Positions 24,001-36,000 of a stretch of DNA of 41,473 nt are shown here, piece by piece. The translations under genes were made by a program, and so were the position numbers. Numbering within the stretch: position 1 is the stretch's first letter; the number at the start of each line of letters is the position of its first letter. This DNA is from Branchiostoma floridae (lineage: Eukaryota > Chordata > Leptocardii > Amphioxiformes > Branchiostomatidae), in NCBI RefSeq assembly GCF_000003815.2, contig NC_049979.1:205779-247251 (forward strand), given 5' to 3'. The notes beneath the pieces are model-generated. The model had not been told where the DNA came from. It searched no databases and worked only from the letters and a program-made list of their open reading frames with translations.

Positions 24001-27000
24001 ATGACTGGCTTAACATAGACTATATCAAAGATGTGCCTTTTGATCTTTACTTGAAGGGGAGGCTATGGGCATGTCAGCTGAGCAGAGCCGCAGTATGGGC
24101 CTGGACAGTCAGCTCATCCCCACTGTAGACACTGTGCGCTATTCCTTCCTCATGGCACTCCTGCTGCTACACAAGAACCCAGTCCTGCTCACAGGTGAGT
24201 AACAGCCAGCTCATCCCTACTGTAGACACTGTCACAGGTGAGTAACAGTCAGCTCATCCCTACTGTAGACACTGTCACAGGTGAGTAACAGCTCATCCCT
24301 ACTGTAGACACTGTCACAGGTGAGTAACAGTCAGCTCATCCCTACTGTAGACACTGTCACAGGTGAGTAACAGTGTCAGCTCATCCCTACTGTAGACACT
24401 GTCACAGGTGAGTAACAGTCAGCTCATCCCCACTGTAGACACTGAGTAACAGTCAGCTCATCCCTACAGTAGACACTGTCACAGGTGAGTAACAGCTCAT
24501 CCCCACTGTAGACACTGTCACAGGTGAGTAACAGTCAGCTCATCCCTACTCTAGACACTGTCACAGGTGAGTAACAGTCAGCTCATCCCTACTGTAGACA
24601 CTGTCACAGGTGAGTAACAGTCAGCTCATCCCTACTGTAGACACTGTCACAGGTGAGTAACAGTCAGCTCATCCCCACTGTAGACACTGTGCGTTATTCC
24701 TTCCTCATGGCTCTCCTGCTGCTACACAAGAACCCAGTCCTGCTCACAGGTGAGTAACAGTAAGACAGTGACGATCCCATTGTACTTTAACATTGTGTAT
24801 AACAGATATTTTCCTGTTTGATAGGACAGATACTAGCTTGTATTTTCTCTTAGTTATTCCCGTTATGAGTGTATTGATGTGGAGAAGGATGGCCCGATGT
24901 ACCTCAAAGGCACAGGAGGAACCTAGGTGCTGACGTATCCAAGGTTATTGCCTTGTTCTGCCTGTCAGTGTGCACTGTTCTTCCACAATTTCCCACCTAT
25001 GCCTTGTTTGTGTGCAGGTGACTCTTGCTCTGTCTGTGCCTTGCTCAACAATTTCACACCTGTGCTTTATTCAAATACAATTCAATCTCTACAACTGGAT
25101 AAACGTTTTTATCCAGTTGTGGAGATTGAATTGTATTTGAATATTGCTTACCTGGATGTCTTAAACCTTCATAAACACACCTGTGCCTTGTTTGTTCCCA
25201 GGTGACTCCGGTGTGGGGAAGTCTCACCTGTACCTTGTTTGTACGCAGGTGACTCCGGTGTGGGGAAGTCTCACCTGTTCTTTGTTTGTGCGCAGGTGAC
25301 TCCGGTGTGGGGAAGTCTCACCTGTGCCTTGTTTGTGCACAGGTGACTCCGGTGTGGGGAAGTCTCACCTGTTCTTTGTTTGTGCGCAGGTGACTCCGGT
25401 GTGGGGAAGTCTCACCTGTACCTTGTTTGTACGCAGGTGACTCCGGTGTGGGGAAGTCTCACCTGTTCTTTGTTTGTGCGCAGGTGACTCCGGTGTGGGG
25501 AAGTCTCACCTGTACCTTGTTTGTACGCAGGTGACTCCAGTGTGGGGAAGTCTCACCTGTTCTTTGTTTGTGCGCAGGTGACTCCGGTGTGGGGAAGTCT
25601 CACCTGTACCTTGTTTGTACGCAGGTGACTCCAGTGTGGGGAAGTCTCACCTGTACCTTGTTTGTACGCAGGTGACTCCAGTGTGGGGAAGTCTCACCTG
25701 TTCTTTGTTTGTGCGCAGGTGACTCCAGTGTGGGGAAGTCTCACCTGTTCTTTGTTTGTGCGCAGGTGACTCCGGTGTGGGGAAGTCTGCCATTGTGCAG
25801 GACATGCTGTCCAGACTCACCAAAGACGGAGGCACGGCCACCAAAGGCAGCACCATCCTGGGCAGCATCTTCCACTTCGCCGAGAGGTCCTCCAGCATCC
25901 TGGAGAACATCAGCAGCCTGACCAGCGGCTTTCTGGGAGACAAGCAAGACTCGGGGTCCATGTCTGACATGGGTGAGGAAATACATATTAAATAATGTCT
26001 AATGTCTGACATGGGTGAGAAAATAGATATTGAATAATGTCTAATAGATATTATAAATAAATAATGTCTGACATGGGTGAGAAAATAGATATTAAATAAT
26101 GTCTAATAAATAAGTAATGTCTGACATGGGTGAGGAAATAGATATTAAATAATGTCTGATAAATAAGTAATGTCTGACATGGGTGAGAAAATATTAAATA
26201 ATGTCTAATAAATAAGTAAATAAATAAATAAATAATGTCTGGCATGGGTAAGGAAAGTTATAGAAGTCCCCAGTGTCAGTTATCTATGGTAGAAAAACAA
26301 ATGATGTCTTCATATTTTACAACACATCAGACAGGTTGTATTTTGTAGCTTACACCACATCAAGTTTATTTGTTACTTCTCAGATTCACCTGTCCATTTT
26401 CAAAAATCAAGTCCGGAGAAAAAATCATACAGGATTTGCTATTACAAACCTGTAGATATTGCCACTGCTGATGTTACATTACAGTTGTAAGTTTTTTTAT
26501 CAAACCTGGCACTGCCTTACTCCTACACTGGTTAGATATTGTACAGTTGAATTCTCTCTTGCTTTATTTTGAAAGCATTTTTAACCATTCAAGAGATTTT
26601 TATAGAACATGATACAAATGTAATATCAAATAATATGAAACTCCGTCCCCAGTCCCCAGCACTGCGGGCAGCACAGTGGAGGTGCTGAGTATCGGCAGCC
26701 AGGGCGTGCTGAGGCCAAAGGTCGGCGTGGGGGTCATCGCGTCCACATTCCAGTTCAGCGCCCAGACCTCGGCAGCCAGGACCCAGCATCAGATCACCAA
26801 CAAGCTCATCAAGAAGGGCAGGGACGCCGTGGGAGGGCCACGGGGCAAGAAGGTCCGTTCTGTTGTCCCGTTCTTTCTTTTGTCTGCTTGTTGGAAATAC
26901 AGTAGAGGCCAGTAAATTGCACAACGGATAATCACACACTTTCATTGGTTAATTGCACGAAATCCCCAATCCGTGGTGGTGTGGTCCAGCTTGCTAACTT

Positions 27001-30000
27001 CGCTTTGTTACACCATTCGGATATTTGCACAAAATGTACTGGCAAATGGGATGTGCAATTAAGCAACTTCTTCTGTACAAGCCTTTTTTGTTACCATATT
27101 CATGGGTTATTGGAAGTGATTGCTGTTGCTTGTCTGCATTTAGTATAACAGCACTCCTGTATATGTCGCTTTGCTTGAGCTACTGAAGTGTGTGGAAATC
27201 AGGCTTGTGATCCAGTGCTGATGATGTTTTCCCTGTTTTCAGGTCCTTGTGTTTATAGATGACCTGAACATGCCTGGCCTGTGATCCAGTGCTGATGGTG
27301 TTTTCCTTGTTTTCAGGTTCTTGTGTTTATCGATGACCTGAACATGCCTGGCTTGTGATCCAGTGCTGATGATGTTTTCCCTGTTTGCAGGTTCTTGTGT
27401 TTATCGATGACCTGAACATGCCTGGCTTGTGATCCAGTGCTGATGATGTTTTCCCTGTTTGCAGGTTCTTGTGTTTATCGATGACCTGAACATGCCTGGC
27501 CTGTGATCCAGTGCTGATGATGTTTCCTTGTTTTCAGGTTCTTGTGTTTATCGATGACCTGAACATGCCGGCCCCAGAGCAGTACGGGGCTCAGCCCCCC
27601 CTGGAGCTGCTGCGGCAGTACCTGGAACTGGGAGGATTTTATGACACCAAGAAACTGACCTGGAAGGTGGGGAACCTGGGGTTTTCTAGTACTGGAAATA
27701 AAATGTTGTTTTGAAAAACTAGTCTTGTCTGGTCAGATTCACGCAATTTGTCGAGATCGCGATAGTTGGATCCTGTATTAGAGCGGGGAAAAAAGTTTGG
27801 GAAATGTAAGAACCTGACACACATGTGCTGGATATAGGAGAAATCTTTTTTTTACACAACCAGCAAGTACGTACTTTGCTTACGTTTCAATGTCTCTCAG
27901 ACATCTTCGTCAGAGCTTCTAACTGGAGTTCTGCTTCTCACCGCTATATGTAGCCCATGTAGGTGGCGCTTTTGTGGTGAGAAAACAATTCCAAACGTGG
28001 CCAAGTTTGTATCCCCCCTTGTCCCGGTTCATCGCTGGGGTTGACTTCCTTATCCAGACGTATAAACATAAGCAAAGTAAGTACTTTCTGGCTGTGTAAA
28101 ACCGAATTCTTTTATTTCCTATATTCTACCAACCTGATGAGTTTATTTTTGTACCCAGGACGTGCTGGATGTGACGCTGGTGGGTGCCTGTGCTCCACCG
28201 GGAGGCGGCAGGAACCAAGTCAGCGCCAGGCTGCTCAAGCACTTCAGGTGACTCATCTCCGTGAATTTGTTTGTAGACAACAGTAAATCTTTCAGCACCA
28301 AGGAGAGCCCTGTTTTCTTTGTCACTTCAACTTGTACATGTCGTTTTCTATTTTTGTTCCCAGAGTTGCTTAGCATGATTCTGTCCTGTGCATGTATGCA
28401 AGTGCTACTTGCTTTGAAATCCCTATTTTCAGCTTCCCCCCACAATTCCTCCAGGCTTGTTCTAACCAGTCCTGTGTTTGTTTGTTTGTTTGTTTATTGT
28501 TTGTTTGTTGTCCCCAGCATGCTGTGCCTGCCCCAGCCGTCCTCCCGGAGCCTGCAGCACATCTACCAGGTGCAGCTGGGCAGGTTCTTCGAGAACGGGG
28601 ACTTCATGCCGGAGGTGAAGGAGTGCCAGAAGAACCTGGTGTCTGCTGGGATTGCTGTGTACTACAAGATGTGTGGCAACATGCTGCCGACACCCGCCAA
28701 GTCGCACTACACATTCAACCTCAGGGACCTGTCAGAGGTACGGGTTCAGCATTTGTATCTGTAAATATTTCATGTGGTTTGTACATTGTTTTTAATGTAT
28801 TTTACAGACCAGGAAGATTAGCTACCTCATTTTCATGTATGGTAGCTAATGGACTGAGTAAAGTTTCCGTGTATGATGGTGCCTCTGCAAGGGTCCTTTT
28901 TCACATGCACATTGGGTAGACAGGTCTGACTTTTAATGTAAGTATTGTATGGTGTATGAAAAGTGTTGTGGAAAGGTCTCTATATACATCTTAGTGAACC
29001 TGCTTGGTGTTGTCCTACAAGTTAGTTTCTTCTTTTAGGCCACACAAATTTTATTCGTTTCTTCTCGGATTCGCCTGTCCACTTTTTTTCACTTTCAAAA
29101 AAAGAATGAATTCCCAAGAAAAAAATAATACAGGTTTTGCCATCAGAAACCTGTAAATGTTACCATTCCGAGCCCTATCCAGATTATTCCAGTCTAAAAA
29201 CAATGCCTTTTATTCAGAACATTAGTAACAAATGAAAGGAAGGGTTCATTGTATAAAATGTGCTATTAAACTCCTCAGGCTGCTGTTTCGTTTTTTGTTA
29301 TTTGAGCCGTATATCTTCACCCTAGACCTTTTAAATTTTTTTTTGACCTGTCAGTCCAATTTTTTTCTGAAAAAACCTTAGAAGCAACAAATAAATTTGG
29401 TGTGACCTTATATAATATTCTCAAAGAATTATCCCTACCAGTTATAGTTTTTGAATGTAAAAGATGGGATTCTATTTTTGACCTCGTCCCTGTCTCTGGT
29501 GCAGGTGATCCGAGGGTTGCTGCAGGCGGACGAGACCGTGATCGTGTCGCGTGAGACCGCCGCCCAGCTGTTCGCTCACGAGGCCACGCGGGTGTTCCAC
29601 GACAGGCTGGTGGACGACGTGGACAGGATGCAGTTTCACGCCTTCCTGTCGGACGACCTCCACAATTACTTCAAGGTCACGTGGACGGCGCAGAAGCTGT
29701 GCCGGGAGCCCGTGATGTTCGGGGATTTCCTGGACATGCATGCCCCCAGCAGTGTGGGGCGTGTCTACAGATATGTGACCAATAAGAAGAAGCTGGCTGG
29801 TATCCTGGAAGAGTACCACAACAGGCTCACCATGGGGTCACAGGTCAGTAGTGTTGTTCACTGTGGGGTCAACATGGGGTCACAGGTCAGTGGAAGTGTT
29901 GTTCACTGTGGGGTCACCATGGGGTCACCGGTCAGTGGAAGTGTTGTTCACTGTGGGGTCACAGGTCAGTGGAAGTGTGGGGTCCCCATGGGGTCACAGG

Positions 30001-33000
30001 TCAGTGGAAGTGCTCACCATGGAGTCACAGGTCAGTGGAAGTGTGGGGTCACAGGTCAGTGGAAGTGTTGCTCAATGTGGGCTCACTATAGGGTCACAGG
30101 TCAGTGGAAGTGTGGGCTCACTATGGGGTCACAGGTCAGGTGGAAGTGTGTGGTCCCCATGGGGTCTCAGGTCAGTGGAAGTGCTCACCATGGGGTCACC
30201 ATGGAGTCACAGGTCAGTGGAAGTGTGGGGTCACCATGGGGTCACAGGTCAGTGGAAGTGTTGCTCAATGTGGGCTCACTATGGGGTCACAGGTCAGTGG
30301 AAGTATTGCTCAATGTGGGCTCACTATGGGGTCACAGGTCAGTGGAAGTGTCGTTCACTGTCGTGTATTTTAGCCTGGTTACCGTCCGGATAGTAGTTCG
30401 CTCCTATGTTCCCTTCTGCTACCCGTCTGGAGATCTACACAATCATTCAAACTGTTTGGTGCTAAAGTTAGTTAATGAGCAAATTAAGCATTCTAGAGTC
30501 ATATCATAGAACAGAATTATTCAGCAGTTCAGCAGTTGAAATATAGTTGTAGCACATAATGTTATATGTTGTAATATTAGATACTTGCATGCAGTACTAG
30601 TTGTACGAAATTGAATTCCTAGTATGTATTTCTCTGTATTTGTTGATGTTGTAGGTTCAGTTCAGTTCCCTGACATGGTTTGTATCCCTTGTTGTTAATG
30701 CAGGAGAAACCTCTGGTGTTCTTCACGGAGGCAGTTGAACACATCACCAGGGCAGCTCGAGTCTTCCGCCAGCCAGGAGGCCACATGATGATGGTATGTA
30801 CCTTGGCTACTTAAGACAGTGTGAACTGGCATTTCAACCATGGGTTTAGTGCTGAATTGCAGTTTTCCTAAGTAGAAGATGAAATATTGCATTTGCATAC
30901 ACTAAATACAATCATTGTAATGCAGCTATGATGAGCTGCATCAAGTAAATACTGGGTAACAGGTTTAATGTTTACACATTGTAGTGAAGGGAAAGGTAAC
31001 AACTAGCAACATTACTTCTATTCTATTCTTGTAGGTTGGCTTGGATGGCACAGGGAAGGCCAGTTCTACTATCAGTTATGTTGTATTGTTGTAGGTTGGT
31101 TTGGATGGCACTGGGAAGGCCAGTTCTACTATCAGTTATGTTGTATTGTTGTAGGTTGGTTTGGATGGCACGGGGAAGGCCAGCTCCCCAGAACTAGCAA
31201 GTAGACATTACTACTATTCTATTCTACAGGTTGGTTTGGATGGCACAGGGAAGTCCAGCTCCACAGAGCTCGCCTGCTATACATTACCTATGTTCCGTTG
31301 TTTTAGGTTGGCCTGGATGGCACAGGGAAGGCCAGTTCTACAGAACTAGCCTGCCACATCTCGCAGTGTGAGCTGTACAAGCTGAACATCACCAGGAACT
31401 ACCTGCATGCTGACTTCAGGGACGACCTGAAGAAGGTGTTCCACATGGCAGGTGTGCAGGGCAGCAAGACGGTCCTGCTGCTCAATGATGCTGACATCAT
31501 CATGGTCAGTGGCTCTGCCATTAAGGAATCATCTGTTCAACCTTTCTCTTTGCTGGTCCTCAGTTTAAGGAATCATTGTCCCATTGTATATCATGGCCTT
31601 TTATCATGTGTGAATTTTATGTACATTGTATGGTTTGTATGTGTTCCTGTGTGCCATTTTTTTGTCCAGGTTAATATGTAATGTTGATAAGCACCACAGG
31701 AAGAGTAGCTACATATACAATATACAATGTATTGGTAAGCAAATTGTGGAAGTCATTCGTTCAACCTTCCTCTTTGGTGGTCCTCAGTTTAAGTAATAAG
31801 TGTACTAAAAGTCTTACCAGCCATTGCTGCAGTAATGAGGAAATGGAATTTTTAATTACATGTAAGGAACAGCTGCAGCAACACAGCTGCAAGGACTAGC
31901 AGTGTTGTTTGCAGGTTCATTTTCTGTTTTAGTTTCCATATTCACGCTCCTCATGTGCTTCAGGAATCGTTCCTGGAGGATGTGAACAGCATCCTGAACA
32001 GTGGGGAGGTTCCGGATCTGTTCGACAACGATGAGCTGGACGCCATCTCCATGGAGCTGAAGTCAGCTGCGCTGGAGGCAGGCATCCCAGACACCCGGCA
32101 GGCTGTGTACCAGCTTTTTATCCAGGTGAGATGATCATGGACAAGACAAACATGTTTTTGAAAGAAGTTGTAAAAGACGGAGAGGTCTCCATTTTCACCA
32201 ATGTTTACCACTGACATTTCAGTTGAATCAATCCATCATTATCATCATGTTTAACAAGTACAAGCAGAAAATTATGAGAAAAGCACCAGTACTGTTTGTC
32301 TGACATGTATCTTTGCCAATCGTCTTGTTCTTCTATTTCCAGAGAGTGCAAACGAAGCTGCACATCGTCCTGGCCATGAGTCCGGCCGGCCACACCTTCC
32401 GCCAGCGTTGCCGGGCGCACCCCGCCCTCATCAACTGCTGCACCATCGACTGGTACAACGAGTGGCCGGAAGAGGCTCTGCTCAGCGTGGCGCACGCCTA
32501 CTTCAGCCTGCTGGACTTTGGTACACAGGAGGGACAGGACACACAGGTGGGTACACAGGAGGGACAGGACACACAGGTCTGGAGTGGCTTAGGACTTTTG
32601 TTTGTTACTGCAGCATGCTTTTGGATAGCAACATCCGTAGGTTTTTGATGAGAGAGAAACAAGGAAAAAATTTGTATGATAGACTTTGGTACACAGGAAG
32701 GACAGGACACACAGGTGGGGGGCTGGAGTGTGGCATTTTACCTTTAATTTATCAGTTTTGTGAATCAGACATAAATTCTCCTCCTCCCCACGCCCAGGCC
32801 CTTCGTGAATCGGTGGCAGGGGTCTGTGTGGACATCCACAGCAGTGTGACCACAGCAGCCAAGCAGTACTACCAGGAGCTGCGGAGGTTCTACTACACCA
32901 CCCCCACCAGCTACCTGGAGCTGATCCAGCTGTACTCTCGCATGCTGGAGTCCAGCAGGCAGCTCTACATGAACAGCAGGTAAGGTTCTACTACACCCCC

Positions 33001-36000
33001 ACCCCCCACCAGCTCTACATGAACAGCAGGTAAGGTTCTACTACACCACCCCCACCAGCTCTACATGAACAGCAGGTAAGGTTCTACTACACCAGCTCTA
33101 CATGAACAGCAGGTAAGGTTCTACTACACCACTCCCACCAGCTCTACATGAACAGCAGGTAAGGTTCTACTACACCACCCCCACCAGCTACCTGGAGCTG
33201 ATCTAAGGTTCTACAACACCACTCCCACCAGCTCTACATGAACAGCAGGTAAGGTTCTACTACACCACCCCCACCAGCTCTACATGAACAGCAGGTAAGG
33301 TTCTACTACACCAGCTCTACATGAACAGCAGGTAAGGTTCTACTACACCACTCCCACCAGCTCTACATGAACAGCAGGTAAGGTTCTACTACACCACCCC
33401 CACCAGCTACCTGGAGCTGATCCAGCTGTACTCTCGCATGCTGAAGTCCAGCAGGCAGCTCTACATGAACAGCAGGTAAGGTTCTACTACACCAGCTCTA
33501 ATGAACAGCAGGTAGGAAAAACTCAAGATGGAGCAGGGTTGGACAAGGCCCAGGCAAGTGAAATAGTCCATCGGGCAAGCTCATGTCCTACCCCACTTGC
33601 CCAATTGGGCAAGTAAGATTTTTCAATGAGTGAGATTTTGATATGCTTGTTACTTTTCACAGTCATGGCATCAAGCACTGGTCAAGACAGAAAATAGAGC
33701 CAATAATAAAATAATTCCATCGCTGGAAGTGACAATGCATTTAAAAAAAAGTCATTTAAATTTTGGTAATTTTTTATGTGCTTGCCCGATAGGAAAAGTG
33801 AACATTAGAAAACTTGTCCACCCTGTAGAATGGTACTGACTGATACTACCATGAACACAGCTATTCTTGGGGAAAGGGAAGTAGCCCAGGGAGTGAGGGA
33901 TATGTGGATAACATGCAGAATGCAGACCACAACATACATGTATATCACATAATCTCTTTAACAAGTCGTAACAGCTGTGCATGCATGCAATGGTGTTGTA
34001 ATTTCCCACTAACCCATTTCAGGGACCGCCTGCTGGTGGGCCTGTCCAAGCTGTCGGAGGCCAACTCCCTGGTGGGCACCATGCAGGAGGAGCTGGTGGC
34101 GCTGGGGCCCAAGATAGAGGAGAAGGCCAGGGTAGGTCCAACTAGCAATCCTCTTCTGGGGAATAAAGATTGCTTTTCAGTGGAAATTCTGCATTTTCTT
34201 TCAGGATTTTTCTACAGAATCTAACACGTCAAGATCTGAAGGGTATTTGATAGGATGTTGAATCAGTAAGAATTTGGGGCACAATTTCAATACACATTTT
34301 TATTTATTTATTTTGAATTCACCATAAACAGAAAATTGGTTAGGAAAGCAAAACAGGTGAAAGACACATCTTCTAGTTGCCTCCCTAGTTACAAAGTAAT
34401 AGTTGTAGTAATAACAATAACAAAGGCAATAATGGGAACAATGATAGCATAATGATAATAACTACTGACAATAGTAGTAAAATAATAAGAAGCATAAACA
34501 AGTCAATAACATCAATCATAGTAATGATAGTAAAATCATGATATATCTATATTTTGTGTATTGGACATTTTATAAAGTGCAGTTAGGGCATTGACAGTGG
34601 GTAAGCCAGGTGCATATGTCATTTGCCTTTTAAGTTAGCTGATGATGTGCTGTCTGCTATGTTGCACCTTAGCTGATTATGTGCTGTGTGCTATATGTGT
34701 ATGTTGTAGGACACTGAGCTGCTGATGCAGCAGCTGGCTAAGGACCAGGAGGCTGTGGATGAGGTGAGGCTGATTGTGGAGCAGGAGGAGCAGACGATGG
34801 CGAAGGAGGCCAGGATTATCGAGGACTACGCAGAGGAGGCCACCAGGGACCTGCAGTCAGTCCTGCCTGCACTGCAGACGGCCATCACTGCACTGGACGC
34901 ACTGGACAAGTCCGACATCTCGGAAATAAGGTAAGATATGTCCTCTGTTAATGGACAAGTCCGACATCTCGGAAATAAGGTAAGATATGTCCTCTGTTGA
35001 AAAGGTCTGCCTCTTTCCTTTGCACAGTTACTAAGTTGTCCATTCCTTTGAAATATTGAGATACAGAGAGCTGGGAGCATTAGAACATGTACTTTCAAAA
35101 TTTCCTGCTATTTTAGGCCACACCAATTTAATTTGTTGTTTCACGGATATTATAAGGTGAAAATAACCAACCCCTCTGTACTGTTCTTGCCTTCCATAGT
35201 GTACACCAACCCCCCTGTTCTTGCCCTACAGAGTGTACACCAACCCCCCTGTTCTTGCCTTACAGAGTGTACACCAACCCCCCTGTACTGTTCTTGCCTT
35301 ACAGAGTGTACACCAACCCCCCTGTACTGTTCTTGCCTTACAGAGTGTACACCAACCCCACTGTACTGTTCTTGCCTTACAGAGTGTACACCAACCCCCC
35401 TGTACTGTTCTTGCCCTACAGAGTGTACACCAACCCCCCTGTTCTTGCCTTACAGAGTGCACACCAACCCCCCCTGTTCTTGCCTTACAGAGTGTACACC
35501 AACCCCCCTGTACTGTTCTTGCCTTACAGAGTGTACACCAACCCCACTGTACTGTTCTTGCCTTACAGAGTGTACACCAACCCCCCCTGTACTGTTCTTG
35601 CCCTACAGAGTGTACACCAACCCCCCTGTGCTGCTCTTGCCTTACAGAGTCTACACCAACCCCCCTGCTCTTGCCTTACAGAGTGTACACCAACCCCCCT
35701 GTGCTGTTCTTGCCCTACAGAGTGTACACCAACCCCCCTGTGCTGTTCTTGCCTTACAGAGTGTACACCAACCCCCCTGTACTGTTCTTGCCTTACAGAG
35801 TGTACACCAACCCCCCTGTTCTTACCTTACAGAGTGTACACCAACCCCCCTGTTCTTGCCCTACAGAGTGTACACCAACCCCCCTGTACTGTTCTTGCCT
35901 TACAGAGTGTACACCAACCCCCCTGTTCTTGCCCTACAGAGTGTTCACCAACCCCCCTGTTCTTGCCCTACAGAGTGTACACCAACCCCCCTGTTCTTGC

